A DNA stretch of 64,000 nt from Phycisphaerales bacterium (GTDB taxonomy: Bacteria > Planctomycetota > Phycisphaerae > Phycisphaerales > UBA1924): NCBI GenBank assembly GCA_020846975.1, contig JADLCX010000038.1, positions 1 to 64,000 of the forward strand, in the 5' to 3' direction. Under the pieces are notes generated by a model that made no database searches, was not told where the DNA came from, and was given only the letters and a program-made list of their open reading frames with translations. This document shows positions 28,373 to 36,063 of this stretch, piece by piece. A program made the translations under genes and the position numbers. Position 1 is the stretch's first letter, and every line of letters starts with the position of its first letter.

Positions 28373-29104
28373 TCAGTTGGCCGCGGTTCGGACGCGGTGT
28401 TCGTCCGCGCTGTCCGCCTCGGCTTCCGCGGAACCGGAGTCGGGGCCGGCCTTCTCTCGCAACATGCGCCGGGCGCGGGCGATGCGGGTTTCGATGGTCG
28501 TGTCGGGAAGGCCCATCACTCGCCCGATCTGTTTGTAGCTCATGCCCTGCACACACTTGAGAAGCAGAGGTTCGCGATATCCGTCGGGAAGTTCGGCCGC
28601 GAGGTCCATCAGACGGCGACCTTCGGCGAGCACCTGAGCGCGGGCCGATCCCGGCCCATCATCCTGCTCGGCGTGGTCCCTGCCGGCCCGATCGGCGCCC
28701 GAAAACCCGACGAGTTTCAACCAGCCGGCCCGACGAACCTTGACCCGCCGACCGCTGGTCTTGGCGACGCTCATGGCGACGGCACGGAGCCAGGGCTTGA
28801 ACGCGGCCTCATCGCGCAGGCCCGACACCTTCGCGACCACCGTCACCGCGACCTCCTGAAGCAGGTCATCGAGTTCCGGACCACCCCCGCCGGCCACCCC
28901 GGTCCGCGGCATGTGGGCCAGCAGGATGGCCGCGACCCAGCGCCGGTGCTCGTGCCAGAGTTCGCGCAGGGCTTCCTGGTCGCCGCGGATGGCGCGCACG
29001 ATCAGCGACCGCCCCTGCGGCGAGAGGTCGAAGGCGGTCAGGTCATGGGGCGCGGAATCAACCGACTCATCCGCGGCCCGATGGGAAGGGTCCCGAAGGC
29101 TCAC
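28373..29104 (-). CDS. RNA polymerase ECF-type sigma factor
   Basis: 243 residues from the GTG at 29104, preceded by GGAG at 6-nt spacing. Region 2 spans about 37-125 (VRAIRGDQEALRELWHEHRRWV, DDLLQEVAVTVVAKVSGLRD, FKPWLRAVAMSVAK). Region 4 spans about 160-216 (LPDGYREPLLLKCVQGMSYKQIGRVMGLPDTTIETRIARAR). A 30-residue linker separates them. It directs RNA polymerase to a small regulon, and its own operon (anti-sigma candidate, PDZ protein) is the likely first target. It is divergent from tatC. Confidence 0.88.
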   Translation of the reverse strand: MSLRDPSHRAADESVDSAPHDLTAFDLSPQGRSLIVRAIRGDQEALRELWHEHRRWVAAILLAHMPRTGVAGGGGPELDDLLQEVAVTVVAKVSGLRDEAAFKPWLRAVAMSVAKTSGRRVKVRRAGWLKLVGFSGADRAGRDHAEQDDGPGSARAQVLAEGRRLMDLAAELPDGYREPLLLKCVQGMSYKQIGRVMGLPDTTIETRIARARRMLREKAGPDSGSAEAEADSADEHRVRTAAN

Positions 29105-29282
29105 ACGAAGCTCCGTAGTGAAGCGCCCACCGGGATGCTTGAACAGCCGCGATCCGTCAGGGTTTCGGGAAGGCTGACGGACCTTGATCCCGGCCGAAGG
29201 TCGATAACATCGTCCTCCGCATCGAGCCGCCCGCAATCGGCACGGCACCACCTATCTTCGACCAAACCACCCCCCCTTCCCC

Positions 29283-30308
29283 ATGCGTCCAACGTCACAG
29301 GAGAATCGCCCGGATCACGTGATGTCGTTCGGCGAGCATCTCGAGGAGCTGCGCAAGCGGCTGATCTATTCAGTTCTTGGGATCGCGCCCATCCTGATCG
29401 GTTCGATGTTCGTGGCGGACTGGGTCATCGAGTTGTTGACTCAGCCCCTGATCGACGAGCAGATCCGGAGCCTGCAGGGCCGGCACATGGTGGTGACCGG
29501 CGTGCTGGAGCACTTCAACGCGTACTTCTATGTCGGCCTGGTGCTGACGCTCTTGATCGGTTCGCCGTGGCTGCTGTACCAGTTGTGGAAGTTCGTGGCG
29601 CCGGGCCTGTACCTGAGGGAACGGCGGTTCGTGCACATCCTCGCGCCGATGAGCGTGGCGCTGGCGCTGCTCAGCGCGGTGTTCACGTACTACGTGATGC
29701 TGCCGGTGATCATGCAGTTCTTCTCGCACTGGAACACATCGGTGCCGGGGCATCCGGTGGCCACGGCGCCGCTGGTCGAGGGGATGGTGCTGCCGACGCT
29801 GCCGGTGCTGACGGCCGACCCGCCCAACCCGCCGCTCGGAGCGATGTGGGTGAACTCGACGATCAACGAGGTGCGCCTGTGCGTGCAGGCCGCGGGCGAG
29901 GGAACATCGGCGGTCGTGCGGGGCGCGACGCTCCTGGGCGACAACCTGATCAAGCAGGAACTGCGGATCTCGCAGTACGTGGACATGGTGTTCAACTTCG
30001 CGCTGGCGTTCGCGGCGGGGTTCCAGATGCCGGTCGTGGTGCTGCTGCTGGGGTGGGTCGGGATCGTGAAGGTGGACTTCCTGAGGAAGTACCGCAAGCA
30101 CGCGGTGTTCGCGTGCGCGGTGCTCGGGGCGGTGCTCACGCCGGGCGACCCGCTCTCGGCCTCGCTGCTGGCCGTGCCGCTGTACCTGCTGTACGAGTTC
30201 GGGCTGCTGATGCTGAAATGGCTGCCGGCCTCGCGCGTGCGCGGCGACAGGCCGGAGGACGGCGACGGTTCCACGGCGATTGCCAGACGGGAAGGCGCGG
30301 AGGTATGA
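29283..30308 (+). CDS. tatC: Sec-independent protein translocase TatC, with enlarged periplasmic loop
   Basis: 341 residues against about 250 normally. TatC is the receptor for twin-arginine signal peptides in the inner membrane. The FGEHLEELRKRL N-terminus, FFYVGLVLTLL-like helix 2, LYLRERR and the ISQYVDMVFNFALAF...FQMPVVV core are all present. About 65 extra residues (150-227) fall in the periplasmic loop between helices 3 and 4 and hold no recognised domain. The next gene, tadA, overlaps by 4 bp. No tatA was found in the window, although a Tat-like substrate (DUF1552 protein) is encoded. Confidence 0.93.
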   Translation: MRPTSQENRPDHVMSFGEHLEELRKRLIYSVLGIAPILIGSMFVADWVIELLTQPLIDEQIRSLQGRHMVVTGVLEHFNAYFYVGLVLTLLIGSPWLLYQLWKFVAPGLYLRERRFVHILAPMSVALALLSAVFTYYVMLPVIMQFFSHWNTSVPGHPVATAPLVEGMVLPTLPVLTADPPNPPLGAMWVNSTINEVRLCVQAAGEGTSAVVRGATLLGDNLIKQELRISQYVDMVFNFALAFAAGFQMPVVVLLLGWVGIVKVDFLRKYRKHAVFACAVLGAVLTPGDPLSASLLAVPLYLLYEFGLLMLKWLPASRVRGDRPEDGDGSTAIARREGAEV

Positions 30309-30799
30309 GCCGCGAAGACCGGGCGACGGCGGTTGACGAGGCGATGATGTCCCGCGCGCTGGACCTCGCGGCGCAGGCCGCGGCGATGGGCGAGATCCCG
30401 GTCGGCGCGGTCGTCTACGAGACCTCGACCGGGCGCGTGCTCGGCGAGGGTTTCAACCTGCGGCACACGCGGAAGGACCCGACCGCGCACGCCGAACTGC
30501 TGGCCATCAAGACCGCGGCGGAGACCGTGGGCGATTGGCGGCTCAACCACTGCACGCTGATCGTGACGCTGGAGCCGTGCGCCATGTGCGCGGGCCTGAT
30601 CGTGAACGCGCGGCTGGGGCGCGTGGTGTACGGGTGCGCCGACCCGAAGGCGGGGGCGTGCGACTCGCTGTTCCGGCTGACGAACGATCCGCGGCTGAAC
30701 CACCGCGTGACGCCGATCGGGGGGGTCCGGCAGGAGGCCTGCGCGGAGATCCTCCGCGAGTTCTTCCGGGCGCGGAGGTCGGGCGAGGACCGCCCGTAG
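30305..30799 (+). CDS. tadA: tRNA-specific adenosine deaminase TadA
   Basis: 164 residues. TadA converts A34 to inosine in tRNA-Arg(ACG). The catalytic zinc site is complete: HAELLAI supplies the His and the proton-shuttling Glu, and PCAMCAG supplies the two Cys. PVGAVV and GRVVYGCADPKAGA are family signatures. It starts within the tatC stop (ATGA) and is followed after 9 bp by mutM, so the three genes form one operon. Confidence 0.94.
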   Translation: MSREDRATAVDEAMMSRALDLAAQAAAMGEIPVGAVVYETSTGRVLGEGFNLRHTRKDPTAHAELLAIKTAAETVGDWRLNHCTLIVTLEPCAMCAGLIVNARLGRVVYGCADPKAGACDSLFRLTNDPRLNHRVTPIGGVRQEACAEILREFFRARRSGEDRP

Positions 30800-30808
30800 G
30801 AGTGTGTC

Positions 30809-31702
30809 GTGCCCGAACTGCCCGAGGTCGAGTCGATCCGGCTCTCGCTCACGCCGCTGGTGCTCGGCCGGCGCGTGATCGGCGCGCGGCTGGTGCGACG
30901 GGATGTCATGGTGGCCGCGGGCGATCCGTTCGGCGGGCTTGGGCGGCAGAGGACCGCCAGCCGCCGACCCGCCATGCCCGCTCCGGTGTCGCGTCGCGAC
31001 CTGCTCGAGGGGCTCGACATTGTCGGGCTCGAGCGCAAGGGCAAGCAACTGGCGATGATCGGCCGTGCGTCAGACGGGCAGACCTCGGCGATCGTCGTGC
31101 AGCTCGGCATGTCGGGCCAGTTGATCCACCGATCGGTCGGGGAGCGTGTCCCGCAGAACTCCCACATCCATGCCTGGTGGAGGCTGAGCGATGAGTCTCG
31201 GATCGTGTTCCGCGACCCGCGCCGGTTCGGCGGTCTGCGTGCCCTGGCCTCGCACGACGACCTTCTCCGGCATTGGTCGCTTCTCGGACCGGACGGCCTG
31301 AACATCCGTGCCGCGGCTCTCGCCAGCGCGGCCGAAGGCTCCAGCCGTGCGATCAAGGTCGTGCTTCTCGATCAGGGGGCCATCGCGGGCATCGGCAACA
31401 TCTACGCGGACGAGGCGTTGTTCATGGCGGGCATCTCGCCGCACCGCAAGGCCGGCACGCTGCGACCGCCCGATCACGCCCGTCTGGCCCGAGCGATACG
31501 AGGCGTGCTGTCCGAAGCCGTGGCGGCGGGTGGATCGACGCTTCGCGACTACGTGGATGCCGACGGCAACCCCGGCACGTTCCAGCTCCAGCACCGCGTC
31601 TACGGCCGCGGGGGCCAGCCATGCCTCCGCTGCGGCACACGGCTTCGCACGGCGGCGATCGGTCAGCGGACTACCGTGTGGTGCGGCCGGTGTCAGGCCT
31701 GA
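30809..31702 (+). CDS. mutM: Formamidopyrimidine-DNA glycosylase
   Basis: 297 residues with a GTG start and TAGGAG upstream. MutM removes 8-oxoguanine and formamidopyrimidines and cuts the abasic site. The MPELPEVE N-terminus supplies the catalytic Pro2 and Glu3. A conserved Lys occurs in GLERKGKQLA. The helix-two-turn-helix region includes DQGAIAGIGNIYADEALF, and the C-terminal zinc finger has CLRCGT...CGRC. There is a modest insertion after the first strand pair (DPFGGLGRQRTASRR). Confidence 0.94.
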   Translation: MPELPEVESIRLSLTPLVLGRRVIGARLVRRDVMVAAGDPFGGLGRQRTASRRPAMPAPVSRRDLLEGLDIVGLERKGKQLAMIGRASDGQTSAIVVQLGMSGQLIHRSVGERVPQNSHIHAWWRLSDESRIVFRDPRRFGGLRALASHDDLLRHWSLLGPDGLNIRAAALASAAEGSSRAIKVVLLDQGAIAGIGNIYADEALFMAGISPHRKAGTLRPPDHARLARAIRGVLSEAVAAGGSTLRDYVDADGNPGTFQLQHRVYGRGGQPCLRCGTRLRTAAIGQRTTVWCGRCQA

Positions 31703-32131
31703 TGCCTGTCCACAAGGTTTGCACAACGAGGCTTGCTTCGCGGCGCGGCAGGCTCGTGGAGTGGTGAGCGGCGGCATTGGAATGATCTCTAAAGGAAGAA
31801 TTCCAATAGCAACGGTCGTAAGCGCTGGCGCAATGGGGAAAGCCGCGGCACATCGGGCGCAAGTGCCCGCCATCGTTGGGTTTATGGCGCCGGCCCCGAT
31901 CTGGGAAACATGACGGCTGGGTGTCGCCGGCGGGCGCGTGCGCACGGTGCGCGGGCACAAACGCCACGGACCATCAGCAGCCGACAACCCGCGGACGACA
32001 CCCGCCGAGCGCACGCGCCGGGTTTCGCACGCGCTTTCCACACGCCCGTGGACAGGGTGCGCGCGTCGAACGGCGCGGAACGTGCGCGTGCGAAACCCGA
32101 CAAGCGTCGCGGCAAACGGCCCGTCGCGAGA
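31703..32131. other. 429-bp intergenic region between mutM and dnaA
   Basis: Convergent mutM (plus) and dnaA (minus) end here. It contains a less GC-rich patch with an inverted repeat (ATTGGAAT...ATTCCAAT, about 31778-31808), a DnaA-box-like CTTTCCACA near 32034-32042, and the large perfect inverted repeat at 32019-32099. No convincing ORF was seen. An origin role is possible but not shown. Confidence 0.4.
32019..32099. repeat. Perfect 16-bp inverted repeat just downstream of dnaA
   Basis: CGGGTTTCGCACGCGC (32019-32034) is repeated inverted at 32084-32099, enclosing 49 nt that can form an inner stem (TCCAC...GTGGA). No T tract follows. It lies 33 bp after the dnaA stop. Confidence 0.65.
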
Positions 32132-33580
32132 TCACACCACGTTCTGGAGCTTGAGCTGGCCTTCCAGCGTGGACATGGCCTTGGCGAAGTCGGTATCGAC
32201 ATCGCACCGGCCCTCGACGGTCTTGACCGCGTGCATGACCGTGGTGTGGTCGCGGCCGCCGAAGTAGCCGCCGATCTCTTCGAGGCTGAAGCGCGTGTGC
32301 CGGCGGGCCAGGAACATGCAGACCTGTCGCGGCAGCGCGATGGAGCGCTGGCGGCGCTTGCTCTGCAGGTCGGTGATCTTGACGCCGTAGTAGTCGGTGA
32401 CGGCGGTGATGATCGACTGGATCTGCACCTGCTTGTCGGCCTTCTGCGGGTTGTCGCCGAGCGCGGCCGCGGCGAGCGCGAGATCGATCGGCCGTTTCTC
32501 CATGCTCGCGACGGCCTGGAGCTTGACAACCGCGCCCTCGAGCTCGCGGATGTTGGTGTCGAGCCGGGCGGCGACGTGCGCAGCGACATCGGTCGGGAGC
32601 GAGAGGCCGCGGAGCCGGGCCTTCTGCTTCACGATCTCGATGCGGGTCTCGTAGTCGGGCGGCGAGACCTCGGTGACCAGGCCCCACTTGAACCGGCTGA
32701 CAAGCCGGTCTTCGAGATCGGGGATGTCTTCCGGCGCGGCGTCGGAAGAGAGCACGATCTGCTTGTGGGCCTGGTAGAGGCTGTTGAAGGTGTGAAAGAA
32801 CTCTTCCTGCGTACGGTCGCGCTTGGCGAGGAAATGGATGTCGTCGATCACGAGCATGTCCACATCGCGGAAGCGGTGGCGGAAGGCGGTCATTTCGCCC
32901 TCCTGCACGGCGTCGATGAACTGCGTCATGAACGCCTCGCAGGAGGTGTAGTGGATTCGCGAGTCGGGGGCCTCGGTCTGGACCTTGAGGCAGATGGCCT
33001 GGAGCAGGTGCGTCTTGCCGAGCCCGACGCCGCCGTGGACGAAGTAGGGGTTGTAAGCGCGGCCGGGGTTGGCCGCGACGCCCAGGGCGGCGGCGTGGGC
33101 GAGTTGGCTGTTCGGGCCGCGGACGAAGTTGTCGAACGCGTAGTCGGGGTTGAGCGTGAGCTGGTCGAAGCGGGACTTGGGGCCGGAGGTGAGGGGCCAA
33201 CTGACGGCGGGGCGCGGGGCGCGGGTCGTTTCGGGCGCGGACCGGCCGCCGGGCCCCCCCCGCCGGAGCGAAGGCTCGACAAAGCCGTTGGCCGCGGGAA
33301 GCGAGGGCTCGTCGGGTGCCCGTTCAACCTCGTCGTCGGGGCCGTAGAACTGAACGGCCAGGAGACACCCGGAGACGGAACCGGCCGCGTCGTTGAACGA
33401 CTCGACGCACTCGCGGCGCAGGTAGTCTCGATGGACGTTGGAGTGGGCGCGGAGGCGGAGCTGGCCCGCGGCGATCCCGAGCGGCTCGATCTCCTCGAAC
33501 CACTGCCGGCACAGGTCGTGCTTGTGCACGCGGAGGTGCTCGAGCATGCCCGACCAGACCTGCCGATCAGTTGCCTGCAT
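32132..33580 (-). CDS. dnaA: Chromosomal replication initiator DnaA
   Basis: 482 residues from the ATG at 33580; an ATG at 33592 is equally possible. N-terminal domain I (QVWSGMLEHLRVHKHDLC...) is followed by a linker rich in Pro/Arg and the AAA+ domain with FDNFVRGPNSQLAHAAA, Walker A GGVGLGKTH, Walker B MLVIDDIHFL and sensor 2 region LDTNIRELEGA. The C-terminal HTH domain has the DnaA signature FGGRDHTTVMHA. DnaA binds oriC and starts replication. Unlike in many bacteria it is not followed by dnaN. Confidence 0.96.
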   Translation of the reverse strand: MQATDRQVWSGMLEHLRVHKHDLCRQWFEEIEPLGIAAGQLRLRAHSNVHRDYLRRECVESFNDAAGSVSGCLLAVQFYGPDDEVERAPDEPSLPAANGFVEPSLRRGGPGGRSAPETTRAPRPAVSWPLTSGPKSRFDQLTLNPDYAFDNFVRGPNSQLAHAAALGVAANPGRAYNPYFVHGGVGLGKTHLLQAICLKVQTEAPDSRIHYTSCEAFMTQFIDAVQEGEMTAFRHRFRDVDMLVIDDIHFLAKRDRTQEEFFHTFNSLYQAHKQIVLSSDAAPEDIPDLEDRLVSRFKWGLVTEVSPPDYETRIEIVKQKARLRGLSLPTDVAAHVAARLDTNIRELEGAVVKLQAVASMEKRPIDLALAAAALGDNPQKADKQVQIQSIITAVTDYYGVKITDLQSKRRQRSIALPRQVCMFLARRHTRFSLEEIGGYFGGRDHTTVMHAVKTVEGRCDVDTDFAKAMSTLEGQLKLQNVV

Positions 33581-33637
33581 GGTGGCTGTCATCTCCCCAC
33601 TCGTCCAGTCAGAATGTGCCCGAACCACAAGGCTCCA

Positions 33638-33665
33638 ACGCTAATCAATCCTGCGCCGTTGTCAA
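33638..33665 (-). promoter_or_regulatory. Likely dnaA promoter
   Basis: On the minus strand a consensus TTGACA (33660-33665) and TAGCGT (33638-33643) are 16 bp apart, 58 bp before the chosen dnaA start. The -35 is perfect and the -10 weak. Confidence 0.4.
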
Positions 33666-33847
33666 CCGGACCGAGAAGAAAACCGGCGACTTGGCGCGGG
33701 CGCGAAAAGTTGCTAGGCGGTGCGCACGCACATCGACGATCACCGATGCGTCGTGGTGCGACGTGCATCCACAAGATGTTGCGCACGATTCCCGCGAGAC
33801 AACTACCACGGCGCGCAGCGTAGGCCGCGGACGGGTTCCGGGGCGAG

Positions 33848-34786
33848 TCAATCGTCGGTGTCTTCACGGATCGGCCCGACCTTCTCGCCCGCCTCGGCAA
33901 CCTGCCGGTCGTAGCGGTCGCGGTTGGTTCGGTGGTCCATGAGGAACTGCACCTTCCGCATCGCGGCGGGTCCGGCCAGTTCGGTGAGCCGTTTGCGGGC
34001 GTAGCCGAGATTCGTTCGGCGCGAGAGGTGCGTGAGCACGAGCGTCTGGCACTCGAGCACGCGCAGCCACTCCGCGATCGCCTCGGCGTACATGTGCATG
34101 CCGACACGGGCCCGTTCCTTGTGCTCGGGCTCCGTGAAGGTGCACTCGCAGATGACGATCTGGGCCTTGCGGACCTCGTCGCGGATCAGTTGCGGTCCGG
34201 GGGCCGTGTCGCCGAGGTAGGCGATCAGCGGCACCTGCAACTGCCGAGTGATCTCGACGTTGCGGTCGCGCAGTTCGCGGAGTTTCTCCTGCGGCAGGCC
34301 GGCGTATTCCTCTTTGAGTTTGCTGCGCTTCTCGACCACCGCGTAGCCGAAGGCGGGCACGGTGTGCTCGACCTCGAAGCCGCGGAGCATGATGTTGTTC
34401 TTGATCTGCGCTTCCTCGTCGGGCCTGAGCGCGACGAGCTTGTAGGGCGTGTTCTGCCGCTCGAGCTCCACGTACCCCGACATCATCCGCTCGATACTCG
34501 GCGCGATGCGGGCATCGCACACGATGGTGCCCTCGCCCATGCCCTGGAAGTGCCGCTGCGAGCAGTAATACGCCAGGCCCCCGATGTGGTCCATGTGGCC
34601 GTGGCTGACGGCGACATACTTGCTGGCCAGGGCCATGCGCGGGCACTGGCCCATGTCGAAGCAGACATCGAGTTCGGGGATCTGGACGCAGGTGGTCTCG
34701 CCCGCGATGCTGGTGCCCTGCACCCGGTAGGGCGGCAACAGCAGGAATCCCATGCTCCCCTCACGGGGCGGGGGTTTGGCGATCAT
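33848..34786 (-). CDS. Metallo-beta-lactamase fold hydrolase, RNase Z-like
   Basis: 312 residues. The zinc-binding motif SHGHMDHIGG (HxHxDH) is intact, with later ligands likely in YLGDTAPGP and VLTHLSRR. The overall pattern (YRVQGTSIAGETTCVQIPELDVCFDMG at the start, then a long helical insert EKLRELRDRNVEI) resembles RNase Z/ElaC-type proteins, which trim tRNA 3' ends, but the family also contains other phosphodiesterases. The start at 34786 has GAGG at 10-nt spacing. A G-quadruplex motif lies 88-119 bp upstream. Confidence 0.75.
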   Translation of the reverse strand: MIAKPPPREGSMGFLLLPPYRVQGTSIAGETTCVQIPELDVCFDMGQCPRMALASKYVAVSHGHMDHIGGLAYYCSQRHFQGMGEGTIVCDARIAPSIERMMSGYVELERQNTPYKLVALRPDEEAQIKNNIMLRGFEVEHTVPAFGYAVVEKRSKLKEEYAGLPQEKLRELRDRNVEITRQLQVPLIAYLGDTAPGPQLIRDEVRKAQIVICECTFTEPEHKERARVGMHMYAEAIAEWLRVLECQTLVLTHLSRRTNLGYARKRLTELAGPAAMRKVQFLMDHRTNRDRYDRQVAEAGEKVGPIREDTDD

Positions 34787-34873
34787 CTCTGCAAATCCTC
34801 CAAATCCGGGCGAGCGGCCCGGGGGGAAGGCGCGTGGTGTGGATGAGATACGGCCTGATGGTAGGAGGAACGT

Positions 34874-34905
34874 CCCCAAGTTTCCCCAACCTTGCCCAGT
34901 TCCCC
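34874..34905 (-). promoter_or_regulatory. G-quadruplex-forming motif, phased TCCCCA repeats
   Basis: On the minus strand four G runs (4, 3, 4, 4 G) are separated by loops of 4, 7 and 6 nt, meeting the usual G3+N1-7 rule. On the plus strand the same region reads as TCCCCA-like units spaced about 10 bp. It lies in the divergent region between the metallo-beta-lactamase and VTT genes. Confidence 0.5.
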
Positions 34906-35052
34906 ACGAGTTCCACAATCCCGCCGGGTCCTACCTACACGACAGATTGGCCACAGTTCATCCACACACCATCTACAACCAAGCCGACAGCCCGCGGGGT
35001 CGGCCGCACCGTCCGTTCGGGTGCGGTGGTCGGTCGGGGCCTAATCTCCGCC

Positions 35053-35913
35053 GTGACGTCGGATGAACCTTCGCCAGTTTCTGAGACAACCGCCGCGTCC
35101 GGCGAGGCTTCCCAAGCCGCGACCCCGGAACGATCGTCGTTGCGGGATGAGTTGGCATCACTCAAGAGGTTGTGGAAGACGCTCGGGCCGGCTGGGTGGC
35201 TGGCGGTCATCGCGGCGACCCTGCCGGGCATCAGTGGGATCCTGCTGACCGGCTACATGCTGACCATCAGCCGGTTCCTGCGCGAGCAGGGCGATTCCGG
35301 CGTGCTGATCTACGCCGCGGTGTTCGCCGTCGCCGCGGGTCTTTCGCTGCTGCCGACGTGGGTGCAATCGGTGTTGGGCGGGTTCGCGTTCGGTATCGCC
35401 CGCGGGATCCCGGCCGCGTTGGGCGGGTTCACGGTGGGATCGATCATCGGGTACGAGATCGCGCGCCGGGCGTCGGGGGATCGGGTGGTCGCGGCGATGA
35501 ACCGGAACCCGAAACTCCGGGCGGTGCGGGATGTGCTGATCGCCGGGAAGGATCGGCGAGGGTTCTGGAAGACGCTCGGCGTGGTGACGCTGCTGCGGGT
35601 GCCGCCCAACTCGCCGTTTGCGCTTACGAATCTCGCGCTGGCGTCGGTGGGCGTTCCGCGGCTGCCGTACCTGCTCGGGACGGCGATCGGGATGGCCCCC
35701 CGGACCGTCGCGGCGGTGTTCATCGGCAACGGCATCGCCCACGCGATGAAGTCGGCGGATGAGAACCCGGACTTTTCGCTGCCGCGGTGGCTGTGGGCGG
35801 TGGGGGTGGTGACGCTGGTAGCGGTGCTGGCGGTGCTGGGCGCGGTCGCGAACAAGGCGATCGCGAGGGTGACCGGCTCCAACGGCGTGCCGTGCCCCGA
35901 GCAAGCCCCATAA
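35053..35913 (+). CDS. VTT-domain (TVP38/DedA-like) membrane protein
   Basis: 286 residues from a GTG at 35053; the start is uncertain because no ribosome site is clear. After a polar Ser/Glu-rich N-terminus, hydrophobic segments include GWLAVIAATLPGISGILL, YAAVFAVAAGLSLLPTWVQSVLGGFAFG and GIPAALGGFTVGSIIGYEIARRASG. The VTT signature is seen in the glycine-rich re-entrant loop, with LLRVPPNSPFALTNLALASVGVP later. VTT proteins are integral membrane proteins linked to lipid scrambling or transport. The substrate is not evident. Confidence 0.8.
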   Translation: MTSDEPSPVSETTAASGEASQAATPERSSLRDELASLKRLWKTLGPAGWLAVIAATLPGISGILLTGYMLTISRFLREQGDSGVLIYAAVFAVAAGLSLLPTWVQSVLGGFAFGIARGIPAALGGFTVGSIIGYEIARRASGDRVVAAMNRNPKLRAVRDVLIAGKDRRGFWKTLGVVTLLRVPPNSPFALTNLALASVGVPRLPYLLGTAIGMAPRTVAAVFIGNGIAHAMKSADENPDFSLPRWLWAVGVVTLVAVLAVLGAVANKAIARVTGSNGVPCPEQAP

Positions 35914-36063
35914 GAAGGATGTTCGACCGAGCCGGGGCGCGATTCGTGCCCAACCGCCGCGCCGTGCGCGCGATGGCGGAAACCTACCCTGTTCACGTCC
36001 ATATCACTCCGCACGGGCGGGGCAATCTCGCGGGGCGGGACCCTTGAAGGAAGACCAATACCC

